Assembly (NCBI GenBank): GCA_027450205.1
Contig: DAIDJL010000002.1
Location: forward strand, 269,007-314,167
Reading direction: 5' to 3'
Length of the DNA stretch: 45,161 nt
From: Candidatus Parcubacteria bacterium
GTDB taxonomy: Bacteria > Patescibacteriota > Minisyncoccia > UBA6257 > 2-01-FULL-56-20
Part shown: piece after piece, positions 7,171 to 15,065 of the stretch
Position numbering within the stretch: position 1 is the stretch's first letter
How the letters are laid out: each line of letters begins with the position of its first letter
The notes under the pieces: generated by a model
Database searches by the model: none
Told to the model about the DNA's origin: nothing
The model's input: only the letters and a program-made list of their open reading frames with translations
Program-made: the position numbers and the translations under genes

Positions 7171-7707
7171 TTATGCTGTCCGAAAATACCGAATGGTGCA
7201 GTTCGTTGAAATGCGCCACTTGGTCGGTGGTCCTACCGGAAAATCCGGCAGGTCATTCGGGCTGTAGGGACCGATCGGTCGTTCACTTCCAAAGAACCAG
7301 AACCATACTTGACAATCGGGACCGCCGGGGAAAAACGTCTTCCCCCACCGGCTCCAGTTGCTTGGGACATAGATCCATTCTTCGAAACATCCTGCCGGAG
7401 TCGGTCCGACATCGAAATGATCGATGGTTTGATCCCGATGGTCGCCAAGTCCCTGCGCTTCGCGTTGCCATGCGTCTTGGCAGGGGAGCGTGGGGGTCGG
7501 TGCCGCAGCGGACTGCGACACGTTGTTGGTTGCGGAGGCTGATCTGGCGGAAGCTTCCATGCGGTGCACGATCTGCACGATGGCGATCAGGAACAGATTC
7601 CCAACGATCCCAAAAAACAGGAGCAGGAGGAGCTTCCGCGGATCCGACGTGCCGTTACGGGTTGGCCGGACTGTTTGCGGTGCCGGCGCCGGGGTTGTTG
7701 GAGCCAT
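7171..7707 (-). CDS. Small membrane-anchored exported protein, unknown function
   Basis: A 178-residue protein read from ATG 7707, which has AAAGGA about 8 bases upstream; an in-frame ATG at 7734 has no such site. The start lies inside the end of the upstream band-7 gene (53-base overlap), so the two are probably translationally coupled. It has a Pro-rich cytoplasmic N-terminus, one helix ('LLLLLFFGIVGNLFLIAIV') and an exported domain rich in Trp, Phe and Pro with four cysteines. No family is recognised. A role alongside the SPFH protein, for instance as a membrane partner, is a guess from the overlap only. Confidence 0.65.
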   Translation of the reverse strand: MAPTTPAPAPQTVRPTRNGTSDPRKLLLLLFFGIVGNLFLIAIVQIVHRMEASARSASATNNVSQSAAAPTPTLPCQDAWQREAQGLGDHRDQTIDHFDVGPTPAGCFEEWIYVPSNWSRWGKTFFPGGPDCQVWFWFFGSERPIGPYSPNDLPDFPVGPPTKWRISTNCTIRYFRTA

Positions 7708-8890
7708 TGCCACTATCCTTTCCGCCGCCTGCATTGGCGAACAGTTTGTTCATGAGCTGCGTGCCGAGGGCCGTGATCGTATCGGTCACGTTCGGTGAAA
7801 GCCTCACCTCATTGACCTTGATATCTTCCTTCACGATCTGGCGGCGGATGAGCGTTGTTTTAACGGCATCAATTGGGATCGGCGATGCCTTAGCATAAAG
7901 CGCTGCCTCGGCCGCGACGCTTTGCGCGGTTTTTGCCTGCGCCTGAGCGTCCCAGTCAGCTTTGCCTACGCTTAGCATCCCTGCCCTCGTCTCTTCGGTC
8001 GGCTCGATATCGCCGATGCCGAATCGGGTGACGATGATCCCAAGCGCGACAATACGAACCTGCCCTTTCCCATTTCTGAGGTCGTTTATTTGGTTGAGAA
8101 GACCTTCGGCGCTCTTCATGAGCCCGGCCTTTTCGGACTCGGTGAGTCGGCTAAATTCTTTTCTCACCTCGGTTTCCACATGCAGCCATGGGTGGTTCTT
8201 ATAAATGCCGATGATCTCGGCATTGGTGAGCTTGGGGTGAAGCCTCGTCACGTCATCACTTTTTATCTTTTCCAGGATAGCGAGTATTTCTTCATCCCTC
8301 ATCTCTCGGGCTTGATCCAGCGTTTGGGGGCCTTCTTTCTTTGAGCACAGCCATTGGCGCAATCGTTGTCCGGCCTGTTCGTCGAGTCGTTTGTCCAGTT
8401 CCACGAGGCGCGCTTCCAATGTCTGTCCCATATTGATGAAGGGGATGGGGTTGTACGGATCGATCACGAAATAGAACGCGATCTCTTCTTCGATCTCTTT
8501 ATCATCCGGGAGGATGATGACCGATTTTGACCTGTTGGACAGATTCAAGCCGGTCAATATCATGAAATCCAGGAAGAAAAATCCGCGGAGCGGGATGAAT
8601 ATCCATCCTGGCCCAATGAGCCGGCTTACGAATTTTTCGCCGACGATTGGAATAGCCACTTCATTCCTCTCCGGATCAATGCGTGCGATCGCCTGGATAA
8701 GAAAACCTCCAAACGATAGCACGAAGATCGCGGCAGCGAGCGATACTAAGTCGGTGGCGATCCATATTCCCACCGAAATGATGGTTGAGAGCGTAAGGAC
8801 CGTGCCGGTAAGGATGGCACGAACCCTGTCGAAGTCGGCCATGTTCGGCCGCGATGCATTTTCATCAAGATGCGTGCGCGATTCCGTCAC
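7655..8890 (-). CDS. SPFH/band-7-type membrane protein
   Basis: A 411-residue protein started at GTG 8890, with a perfect AAGGAGG 6 bases upstream; the longer reading frame from 8947 has no ribosome site. Two membrane helices (about residues 25-65) precede 'IPIVGEKFVSRLIGPGWIFIPLRG', a band-7-like opening in which GPGWIFIPL parallels the GPGLHFxxP signature of SPFH proteins, and a long alpha-helical region ending in an Ala-rich helix ('DWDAQAQAKTAQSVAAEAAL') that also resembles this family's post-SPFH coiled coil. The C-terminus is Gly/Asn-rich. Members scaffold membrane microdomains or protease complexes; the specific role here is unknown. Confidence 0.75.
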   Translation of the reverse strand: MTESRTHLDENASRPNMADFDRVRAILTGTVLTLSTIISVGIWIATDLVSLAAAIFVLSFGGFLIQAIARIDPERNEVAIPIVGEKFVSRLIGPGWIFIPLRGFFFLDFMILTGLNLSNRSKSVIILPDDKEIEEEIAFYFVIDPYNPIPFINMGQTLEARLVELDKRLDEQAGQRLRQWLCSKKEGPQTLDQAREMRDEEILAILEKIKSDDVTRLHPKLTNAEIIGIYKNHPWLHVETEVRKEFSRLTESEKAGLMKSAEGLLNQINDLRNGKGQVRIVALGIIVTRFGIGDIEPTEETRAGMLSVGKADWDAQAQAKTAQSVAAEAALYAKASPIPIDAVKTTLIRRQIVKEDIKVNEVRLSPNVTDTITALGTQLMNKLFANAGGGKDSGNGSNNPGAGTANSPANP

Positions 8891-8962
8891 GATATCCTCC
8901 TTATTGGTTTGTTGGCGTTGAATGTCAAAAGATCGGCACAATGCCAACCTATACCGCTTGCA

Positions 8963-8991
8963 ATAATAGCATTTTATAAAAGCATTGTCAA
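8963..8991 (-). promoter_or_regulatory. Consensus promoter for the band-7 gene
   Basis: On the minus strand, TTGACA (8991-8986) and TATTAT (8968-8963) are 17 bases apart. A leader of about 65 bases carries the AAGGAGG site. It is divergent from the plus-strand gene at 9056. Confidence 0.78.
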
Positions 8992-9055
8992 CTTTTCACC
9001 GCCCGCGGACATTGCATTTTGTGCAGGTTTTTGTTTTAATATAAATAATAAACAC

Positions 9056-10108
9056 ATGCCTGCCATTGAACAGTTTGGGCAACAGCAGCGGGAAATGGAG
9101 AGGAAGGATCGCGAGGCAAATGAGCCCCAAGGTCCGGGGCTGGACGAGATATTGGCCCATCCCAGGGACAATGCGCTTTTTTCGAAATACTTAGAAAACG
9201 GGAATGATGAAGACCAGGTCCTTGCGGCAAAGCTGCTTGCGGGAAAGTTAGAGGCGGAGGATTTCCGGACTCTGAGCGAAAAGAGAAAATCATTTTTAGA
9301 GGTCAAGGAGAGGGCGAAGAATGTGAGCGAGCGGCTGGAAAAAAATATCGATGGCATCATCGCCGCTTCGCCTCAAATGAGGGATATAGCGCAGGTTGCG
9401 GGAATGGATGCGATCCGGAAAGCGGTGATAAAACGTATGGATGAGATAGCTATCACCGACCCCGGGGGGTTTGCCGATCTGGAAGGCAGGTTTTTAGGGT
9501 TGACGGCGGCGGAAGCATCGATCGGGCGCGGCAATGAGCGCATTGCCGCGATAGCAAAGGAGCAGGGATTTACCGAACAGGAATATGCCCGGGCGCTTAT
9601 GGCGCGGGAAGCGGGAGATCCGTATGCGCTCGAAGATCTTATTAAAAGCAAGATGGGCGCATTTAAAAAAACTTTCACTGGCTATGGGGAGCTTATGCGG
9701 CAAGGAGAGGAAATCGACTCGCGCGAAGATATAAAGAACCGGCTTGGTCTTGTAAATTGGAATTTGAACAATATTGGCGGTGCGTTAAGCACGAAACTGT
9801 TCGAGGATGAAGCCACCAAGGAAGTCCTCATTGCAAATCTTAAGCGAGAGAGAGAGCCGCAGCCTGACGCTTCATTCGCCCAGATCAACGAACTGGCGAA
9901 ACGCCCGCGGGATCTTGCCACGGCTCAGCGCGAATGGGAGAAATATAATGAAATGCACGAGAACGATCCCGGGTATGATATTACTGCTGCCAAGTCGCAG
10001 TTTGGCGCGGAATATGCGGAGCGCGTGCTTGGGAAGAAGCGTACGGGCTTCTGGGCGACCATATTCCGCCTGATGTTATCCAAGGGTATTGAAAGTAAAC
10101 TAAAATAA
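9056..10108 (+). CDS. Soluble, mainly helical protein of unknown function
   Basis: A 350-residue protein started at ATG 9056, downstream of an AT-rich stretch with a TATAAA-like box at 9040-9045. The upstream extension in the same frame runs through the divergent promoter and is unlikely to be coding. The sequence is charged and helix-rich with no signal peptide or membrane helix. It includes repeated Glu/Lys/Arg-rich stretches and a short hydrophobic C-terminal helix ('FWATIFRLMLSKGIESK'). No catalytic motif is recognised. A 97-residue helical protein follows 6 bases later, and the two probably form an operon. Confidence 0.65.
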   Translation: MPAIEQFGQQQREMERKDREANEPQGPGLDEILAHPRDNALFSKYLENGNDEDQVLAAKLLAGKLEAEDFRTLSEKRKSFLEVKERAKNVSERLEKNIDGIIAASPQMRDIAQVAGMDAIRKAVIKRMDEIAITDPGGFADLEGRFLGLTAAEASIGRGNERIAAIAKEQGFTEQEYARALMAREAGDPYALEDLIKSKMGAFKKTFTGYGELMRQGEEIDSREDIKNRLGLVNWNLNNIGGALSTKLFEDEATKEVLIANLKREREPQPDASFAQINELAKRPRDLATAQREWEKYNEMHENDPGYDITAAKSQFGAEYAERVLGKKRTGFWATIFRLMLSKGIESKLK

Positions 10109-10114
10109 ATACAT

Positions 10115-10408
10115 ATGGCAGATATATCGCCAGAAAATATTTACGATGAGTTTTTGAAAGTTGCCGATGGCGGCGATGAGCAGGCAGCAAAGGATTTTTT
10201 GGTCGCCCATTTGAACTCGTTCCCGGAAAATGAAAGAGCGGAGATCGTTGCCGCGTTCTTTGATGATGCGGCCAAAAGCGCCGCAGCCGACACTATTGCC
10301 GTCGCCGACTTTCAGAAGCAGGCGCTGGAAACGGTTGATGGGCTAGGAGCCATGAAGAAGAAACTGGAGGAAAAGGATAATCTTTTGAAAATCAAAGAAA
10401 CGATATAG
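10115..10408 (+). CDS. Small acidic helical protein, unknown function
   Basis: A 97-residue protein beginning 6 bases after the preceding gene. It is acidic in its first half and ends in a Lys/Glu-rich helix that could form a coiled coil ('MKKKLEEKDNLLKIKETI'). It has no signal peptide or recognised motif. Close spacing with the larger helical protein suggests that the two work together. tRNA-Leu lies 25 bases downstream and may be read from the same transcript. Confidence 0.6.
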   Translation: MADISPENIYDEFLKVADGGDEQAAKDFLVAHLNSFPENERAEIVAAFFDDAAKSAAADTIAVADFQKQALETVDGLGAMKKKLEEKDNLLKIKETI

Positions 10409-10433
10409 GATTGTTTTACGGCAATGCTCTATT

Positions 10434-10514
10434 GCCCGGGTGGTGAAATGGCATACACGTCAGCTTTAGGAGCTGATGCCGAAAGGCGTGGAGGTTCAAG
10501 TCCTCTCCCGGGCA
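10434..10514 (+). tRNA. tRNA-Leu (anticodon UAG)
   Basis: The acceptor arms GCCCGGG (10434-10440) and CCCGGGC (10507-10513) pair fully. The anticodon stem TCAGC/GCTGA encloses TTTAGGA, giving UAG. A long variable arm (TGCC-GAAA-GGCG region) and T-arm GGTTCAAGTCC fit a class II leucine tRNA. CCA is not fully encoded. Confidence 0.95.
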
Positions 10515-10529
10515 CCGCAAAGCAGAAGA

Positions 10530-11462
10530 TCACCCCTCCTTTCTCCGCGCTCCGTGGAATGCTTTATGTACGTCGCGCAGCTGGTTGTTGGTGAGATGCG
10601 TATAGACCTGCGTGGTGGAGATGTTCGCGTGGCCGAGGAGCTCTTGCACGGAGCGGAGGTCGGCTCCATTTACTAATAGATCGGTGGCGAAGCTGTGGCG
10701 CAGAAGGTGCGCGTGGATGTGATTGGGAATGCCGGCCTGCGTGGCGCGGGCGGCGACGAGGCGTTGGACGGCGCGCGGGGTAATGGGGCCGATCACGCGG
10801 CCCAGCCGGTCGAGGCTGACGAATAATTTGTCCTCGGCGTCGCCCGCGCCGCCGGCGCGCGCGCGCGCGGCGAGATAGCGCTGCACTGCATCGCGCGCGC
10901 TGTCGGAAACGAAGACGACGCGCAGTTTGTCGCCCTTGCCGCGTACGGAAAGTTCGCCGCGCTTGAGATCGATCCCGCGCCCCAAAGCGCAGAGCTCGGC
11001 CAGCCGCAGGCCGGTGGAGAAGAACATTTCTAAAACAGCCTTGTCGCGCAGGTCGCGGAGCGAGTCGCCCTTCGGCGCGGCGAGCAGGCGTTCAAGGTCG
11101 CCATATTCCAGCGTGTCGATCTGCCGCCCCGGCACTTTCGGCAGTTCTATCTTTTCCGCCGACAGCGTTTTGATGTCGCGCTTCGCCAGATATTTCAAAA
11201 AATTGCGCAGGGCGATCGCGTAATATCCCTGTGTCACGCGCTTAAGGCCTTCGCGCCGGGCGAGCGCCACGCGGAACTCGCGCACCACGCCGTCTGTGAT
11301 CCCGGCAGGGGAAGACACTTTTGTGGATTTGAGAAACTCATTCAAGTAATGCTTGTAATTCTCGCTCGTCCGCGGCGACCGGTTTTTCTCTATCTCCAGA
11401 TAGTTCAAATAGTCCTGGAGCAGGCGCTCGATCTCTGTCCGTGGTCTTTCTTTTTCCGGCAT
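10530..11462 (-). CDS. Xer-type tyrosine recombinase (chromosome dimer resolution type)
   Basis: A 310-residue protein with the XerC/XerD layout: an N-terminal core-binding SAM-like domain (about residues 8-105) and a C-terminal catalytic domain. The active-site set is complete: Arg153 ('TGLRLAEL'), Lys176 ('GKGDK'), His252 and Arg255 ('HLLRHS'), His278 ('LGHANIS') and Tyr287 ('TQVYTHL'). The size and motifs fit the single Xer protein found in bacteria with one dif recombinase. It is convergent with tRNA-Leu, ending 16 bases from it. A TATAAT on the minus strand lies 6 bases before the ATG, suggesting a leaderless mRNA. Nothing around it indicates a mobile element. Confidence 0.9.
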   Translation of the reverse strand: MPEKERPRTEIERLLQDYLNYLEIEKNRSPRTSENYKHYLNEFLKSTKVSSPAGITDGVVREFRVALARREGLKRVTQGYYAIALRNFLKYLAKRDIKTLSAEKIELPKVPGRQIDTLEYGDLERLLAAPKGDSLRDLRDKAVLEMFFSTGLRLAELCALGRGIDLKRGELSVRGKGDKLRVVFVSDSARDAVQRYLAARARAGGAGDAEDKLFVSLDRLGRVIGPITPRAVQRLVAARATQAGIPNHIHAHLLRHSFATDLLVNGADLRSVQELLGHANISTTQVYTHLTNNQLRDVHKAFHGARRKEG

Positions 11463-11468
11463 ATTTTC

Positions 11469-11474
11469 ATTATA
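11469..11474 (-). promoter_or_regulatory. -10 box TATAAT of the Xer-type gene, leaderless
   Basis: On the minus strand TATAAT is followed by 6 bases and the ATG at 11462. No convincing -35 box is seen. Confidence 0.55.
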
Positions 11475-11499
11475 CGCTTATCTGTCGCAAAACGGATAG

Positions 11500-11529
11500 T
11501 TGACTGATGTGGTGAAAATGAAGTATAAT
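11500..11529 (+). promoter_or_regulatory. Promoter for a short ORF
   Basis: TTGACT (11500-11505) and TATAAT (11524-11529) are 18 bases apart, divergent from the Xer-type gene. A short ORF with an SD-like AGGAG (11536-11540) follows. Confidence 0.7.
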
Positions 11530-11552
11530 AAACTCAGGAGTGGGGTGCCGGA

Positions 11553-11675
11553 ATGAAAAAAGAGCGGAAGTCCATCGGCAAGCTGATCGCGCAAGTGGTT
11601 GCGTGGGTTCTGGATTTTGACGGCATGGAACTCCGGGTGGAGAACATCTGCCGCGCGATCATGCTCAAAAATTAG
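11553..11675 (+). CDS. Small protein of 40 residues, unknown function
   Basis: A short frame from ATG 11553 to TAG 11675, placed between a good promoter (TTGACT-18-TATAAT) and a hairpin terminator at 11698-11726, so it forms a complete single-gene transcription unit. The product starts with a basic patch ('MKKERKSIGKLIAQ') and continues as an amphipathic or partly hydrophobic helix ('VVAWVLDFDGMELRVENI'). No family is recognised. The unit could instead be a small RNA. The AGGAG is 12 bases from the ATG, rather far, so coding is likely but not certain. Confidence 0.5.
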   Translation: MKKERKSIGKLIAQVVAWVLDFDGMELRVENICRAIMLKN

Positions 11676-11697
11676 GACGGGGCGTTTTGCCCGACAG

Positions 11698-11727
11698 TCG
11701 CCACTATAGAAAGGTGGCGATTTTTCT
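11698..11727 (+). terminator. Rho-independent terminator
   Basis: TCGCCAC (11698-11704) pairs with GTGGCGA (11714-11720) and is followed by TTTTTCTTTT. It separates the small-protein unit from rpsO. Confidence 0.8.
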
Positions 11728-11734
11728 TTTGCTC

Positions 11735-11763
11735 TTGCTAATTTTCTCATATTGATGTATCAT
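11735..11763 (+). promoter_or_regulatory. rpsO promoter, leaderless
   Basis: TTGCTA (11735-11740) and TATCAT (11758-11763) are 17 bases apart, and the ATG is 8 bases after the -10. The predicted mRNA begins at or beside the start codon. Confidence 0.72.
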
Positions 11764-11771
11764 AACCAATA

Positions 11772-12038
11772 ATGCTTACTAAACGAGTAAAAGCCCGCAT
11801 CGTGGGCGAGAATAAGACGCACGAAAAAGACACCGGCTCCGCCCAGGTGCAGATCGCGATGACCTCGCGCCAGATCGAAGAATTGGCGGCGCATCTTAAG
11901 AAAAATCCGAAGGACAACCATTCCCGCCGCGGCCTTTTGAAGATGGTATCCAAGCGCAGGAAACTCCTCGCGTACATGAAGAAGCACGAGCCTTCTCTGT
12001 ACGAAAAACTCATCAAAAAGCTCGACCTTAAAAAATAA
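11772..12038 (+). CDS. rpsO: Ribosomal protein uS15
   Basis: An 88-residue protein of normal length for S15, which binds the central domain of 16S rRNA in early small-subunit assembly. The family's conserved patches are present: 'DTGSAQVQIAMTSRQIEEL', 'HLKKNPKDNHSRRGLLKMV' and 'KRRKLLAYMKK'. The next gene's ATG overlaps its stop by one base, so the NYN nuclease gene is probably translated with it. In many bacteria rpsO is followed by pnp; here pnp follows after the nuclease gene. The start is leaderless with no SD site, so the classic S15 autoregulation of a leader is unlikely. Confidence 0.97.
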   Translation: MLTKRVKARIVGENKTHEKDTGSAQVQIAMTSRQIEELAAHLKKNPKDNHSRRGLLKMVSKRRKLLAYMKKHEPSLYEKLIKKLDLKK

Positions 12039-12694
12039 TGAAGCCGGGAACAAATTATTCCAACCAGCGGGTTGGGATTTTTGTTGATGTGTCGAATCTT
12101 TATCACTCAGCAAAAAATCTTTATCAGGGGCGGGTGAATTACGCGGAACTCATCAAACACCTCGTCGGCGGGCGCCAGCTCATCCGCGCGATGGCGTATG
12201 TGGTGCGGAGCGAGGGCGTGGAGCCGCAGCAGCCGCGCGGGCACATGCGCATGGCGGAAAAAGATCAGGCTGCAGCGGTCTCGCTCGCGCCGGGATCTCC
12301 GACGCCGAACGGCGACGGCAGCAACAGCGCCTCTTCGGAGTCCAGTTTTTTTGAAGCGCTTGAAAAAGCAGGACTCGAGTTGCGGATGAAAGATCTGCAA
12401 ATTTACGCCGGTGGCATGAAAAAAGGCGACTGGGATGTCGGGCTCACGGTGGACGTCATCCGCATGATGCCGTTCCTGGACGTGATCATCCTGGTGACCG
12501 GGGACGGGGATTATATTCCGCTGATCAACTATGTAAAATGGGGAGGCGGGCGAGTGGTCGAGGTCGCCGCGTTCAGGCGGAGCGCATCATCAAAAATAGT
12601 GGAGGCCGCGGACGAGTTCATAAATATAGAGACCGTCCCGCGGGCGATCATGAAGCCGAGGTATGCGGCAAGGAATAAGCGGGGGCCGCAATAA
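12038..12694 (+). CDS. NYN-domain (LabA/DUF88-type) predicted ribonuclease
   Basis: A 218-residue protein whose ATG overlaps the rpsO stop by one base. It has the NYN/PIN-like fold signature: 'GIFVDVSNLY' with Asp17 and Asn20, 'DWDVGLTVDVIRM' with Asp133 and Asp139, and 'VTGDGDYIPLI' with Asp156 and Asp158. These acidic residues form the metal site in the family. Residues about 61-100 are a Gly/Ser/Pro-rich insertion between the first strand region and the core. Family members are RNA-cutting or RNA-associated proteins. Its place between rpsO and pnp supports a role in RNA turnover; the substrate is unknown. Confidence 0.85.
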   Translation: MKPGTNYSNQRVGIFVDVSNLYHSAKNLYQGRVNYAELIKHLVGGRQLIRAMAYVVRSEGVEPQQPRGHMRMAEKDQAAAVSLAPGSPTPNGDGSNSASSESSFFEALEKAGLELRMKDLQIYAGGMKKGDWDVGLTVDVIRMMPFLDVIILVTGDGDYIPLINYVKWGGGRVVEVAAFRRSASSKIVEAADEFINIETVPRAIMKPRYAARNKRGPQ

Positions 12695-12742
12695 TAAAAT
12701 CATCAAAAAATAAATTAACCAACCGAAGCGCGATAAAAGGGA

Positions 12743-12837
12743 TGTCATTCCGAGCTTTGTGCGAGATCTGCGGCCTAAGAGGCTGATCGTATGGATAAAA
12801 TCGCCGAAAGCGATCTTTCCCAAAGCTCAGGATGACA
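12743..12837. repeat. REP-like palindromic repeat between the NYN gene and pnp
   Basis: Imperfect 17-bp terminal inverted arms (12743-12759 and 12821-12837, 15 of 17 matching, core TGTCAT...GAGCTTTG) enclose a second hairpin, ATCGC-CGAAA-GCGAT near 12800-12814. This is the look of intergenic REP/MITE-like elements with GTCATTCCGAG ends. Only this copy is seen in the window. Confidence 0.6.
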
Positions 12838-12867
12838 GGACTCTCTGGGTTCGCGGTTCAAAATTAC

Positions 12868-15003
12868 ATGTTACAAAAAAAGCAGTTTTCCGTTGAGATC
12901 GCAGGAAAGACGTTGACGATAGAGGTTTCCGCACTGGCAGAGCAGGCAAACGCCGCGGTGCTTGCAAAGTATGGCGAGACCGTCGTGCTTGCGACCGCTG
13001 TCATGGCGCGTAAGGACAGTGACATAGATTATCTGCCCCTTAAGGTGGATTACGAAGAGAAGTTTTATGCTGCGGGAAAGATCATTGGCAGCCGCTACGT
13101 ACGGCGTGAAGGCCGCTCGTCCGAAGAGGCCATTTTGGCCGGCCGCTTGGTGGACCGTACCATCCGCCCGCTTTTCAACGACAAGATGCGCCGCGAGATC
13201 CAGGTGGTCGTCACCGTGTTGCAGATCGATGAGCAGAACGATCCGGAATTCGTGGGATTGCTTGGCGTCTCAACCGCGCTCTTCATCTCCGATATCCCGT
13301 GGAACGGCCCGGTGGCGGGCGTGCGCGTCGCGCAGCGGGCGAGCGACAAGCAGTTCGTCGTGAATCCGGACAACAGCGCCGTTGCCGAGCCGAACCTGCC
13401 GGTCTTTGACGCATTCGTCTCCGGTTCCAGGGATCGCATCAATATGATCGAGCTCGGCGGTTTGGATGCGCAGGAAAAAGATGTTGTCGCGGGATTCAAG
13501 CTTGCGCAGGGAGAGATCAACAAGCTGATCGCATTCCAGGAGCAGATCCGGAAAGAGATCGGTAAGCCGAAAGCGGAGGTTGCGCTCGCCGAGCCGGATG
13601 CGGACATCAAGGCGGAGATCAACGCGTTCCTGGCCGACAAATTGGAGGGAGCGATCTACAAGCCTACCAAGGTTGAGCACACGACCGCGGTCGGCGCGCT
13701 GAACCACGAGCTCAATCTGCACCTTAAAGAAAAGTTCGGCGCAACAAAAGAGAAGATAAACTGGAAGGCGGTGGAATACCTTTTTGACGAAATGGTGAAC
13801 GACCTCGTCCATAAGAATATTTTGGAAAAAGAGCAGCGTCCGGACGGGCGCAAACTGGACGAAGTCCGCGCGCTCGATGCCGAAGTGGGATTGTTCTCGC
13901 GCACACACGGCTCCGCGCTCTTTGTGCGCGGCAACACGCAGGCGCTCGCCGTGACGACGCTCGCGGCGCCCGGTGCCGAGCAGATGATCGAAACGATGGA
14001 GACCACTGGCAAGCGACGTTTCATGCTGCACTACAACTTTCCGCCGTTTTCGGTGGGTGAGGTTGGTTCGTTCCGCGGCCCCGGGCGCCGCGAGATCGGC
14101 CATGGCAACCTGGCGCGCAAATCGTTGGAACGCCTGATCCCGAGCAAGGAGGAATTCCCGTACACGATCCGTGTTGTTTCGGAGATCATGTCATCCAACG
14201 GTTCATCGTCGCAGGCCACGGTCTGCGCGGCGGCGCTCTCGCTCATGGATGCCGGCGTGCCGCTCAAGAAACCGGCGGCGGGCATCGCGATGGGGCTCAT
14301 GATGGGCACTACGCCGGACGGGCACTCGGATGTGAACAACTATAAAGTGCTGACCGATATCCAGGGGCCGGAAGATCATCATGGAGATATGGACCTGAAG
14401 GTTGCGGGCACGGCGGACGGCGTGACCGGCATGCAGATGGACGTCAAGGTGGACGGCCTTACGATCGAGCTGCTCGAAAAGGCGTTCGCGCAAGCGCGCG
14501 ATGCGCGGTTGCATATTTTGAAAACGATCGTAGCGACGCTTCCTGCGCCGCGCACGGCGATCTCGCCGTTCGTTCCGAAGATCCGGCAGTTCAAGATCGA
14601 CCCGGCGAAGATCGGTACCGTCATCGGTCCCGGCGGCAAGATGATCAACGGTCTTATTGAAAAATATGACCTTGCCGGCATTGACATCGAGGAGGACGGC
14701 GGCGTGTTCGTTTCCGGCACCGACCTTGAAAAAGTGGAGGCCGCGGTCGCGGAGATCGTGGGGATGACCAAAGAATACAAAGTCGGCGATATCGTTGAAG
14801 GTCCGATCGTGAAGATCCTCGAGTTTGGCGCGATCGTCGATCTTGGCGGCGGCAATGACGGTATGATCCACGTTTCCGAGCTCAAACAGGGATTCGTAAA
14901 GCAGGTGGAAGACGTCGTCCATCTCGGTGACCGCGTCCGCGCAAAGGTCATCAAGGCGGAAAATGGCAAGATCGGGTTGTCGCTAAAACAGATGGAGGTA
15001 TAA
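12868..15003 (+). CDS. pnp: Polyribonucleotide nucleotidyltransferase
   Basis: A 711-residue protein, the usual PNPase length, read from ATG 12868 ('MLQKKQFSVEIAGKTL'); an upstream in-frame ATG at 12832 lies in the repeat. PNPase degrades RNA 3' to 5' by phosphorolysis. Domains in order are RNase PH-like 1 ('GKIIGSRYVRREGRSSEEAI'), the helical linker, RNase PH-like 2 with 'GPGRREIGHGNLARKSLE' and the catalytic 'HSDVNNYKVLTDIQGPEDHH', a KH domain with 'VIGPGGKMI' from about residue 579, and an S1 domain ('GAIVDLGGGNDGMIHVSEL'). All parts are intact. The KH and S1 domains bind RNA. Confidence 0.97.
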   Translation: MLQKKQFSVEIAGKTLTIEVSALAEQANAAVLAKYGETVVLATAVMARKDSDIDYLPLKVDYEEKFYAAGKIIGSRYVRREGRSSEEAILAGRLVDRTIRPLFNDKMRREIQVVVTVLQIDEQNDPEFVGLLGVSTALFISDIPWNGPVAGVRVAQRASDKQFVVNPDNSAVAEPNLPVFDAFVSGSRDRINMIELGGLDAQEKDVVAGFKLAQGEINKLIAFQEQIRKEIGKPKAEVALAEPDADIKAEINAFLADKLEGAIYKPTKVEHTTAVGALNHELNLHLKEKFGATKEKINWKAVEYLFDEMVNDLVHKNILEKEQRPDGRKLDEVRALDAEVGLFSRTHGSALFVRGNTQALAVTTLAAPGAEQMIETMETTGKRRFMLHYNFPPFSVGEVGSFRGPGRREIGHGNLARKSLERLIPSKEEFPYTIRVVSEIMSSNGSSSQATVCAAALSLMDAGVPLKKPAAGIAMGLMMGTTPDGHSDVNNYKVLTDIQGPEDHHGDMDLKVAGTADGVTGMQMDVKVDGLTIELLEKAFAQARDARLHILKTIVATLPAPRTAISPFVPKIRQFKIDPAKIGTVIGPGGKMINGLIEKYDLAGIDIEEDGGVFVSGTDLEKVEAAVAEIVGMTKEYKVGDIVEGPIVKILEFGAIVDLGGGNDGMIHVSELKQGFVKQVEDVVHLGDRVRAKVIKAENGKIGLSLKQMEV

Positions 15004-15040
15004 AAAATACTTACGGGGCGCCCCGCCAAGTGTTTTTTTG
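15004..15040 (+). terminator. Possible pnp terminator
   Basis: A GC-rich palindrome CGGGGCGCCCCG (15014-15025) is followed by a T run at 15033-15039, with 8 bases between. The stem has almost no loop, so the call is weak. Confidence 0.4.
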
Positions 15041-15052
15041 TTGCCCGGATGA

Positions 15053-15058
15053 TAGAAT
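15053..15058 (+). promoter_or_regulatory. -10 box TAGAAT, leaderless
   Basis: TAGAAT lies 7 bases before the ATG at 15066, matching the local leaderless pattern. No -35 is clear. Confidence 0.45.
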
Positions 15059-15065
15059 GAAAGAT

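Noticed and set aside
8870-9055. 5' extension of the gene at 9056
   Set aside because: It would cross the divergent promoter of the band-7 gene and translate non-coding AT-rich sequence.
10434-11462. tRNA-Leu next to a tyrosine recombinase as an integration site
   Set aside because: The recombinase has the length and motifs of a chromosomal Xer protein, the neighbours are housekeeping genes, and no repeated tRNA end or cargo is visible.
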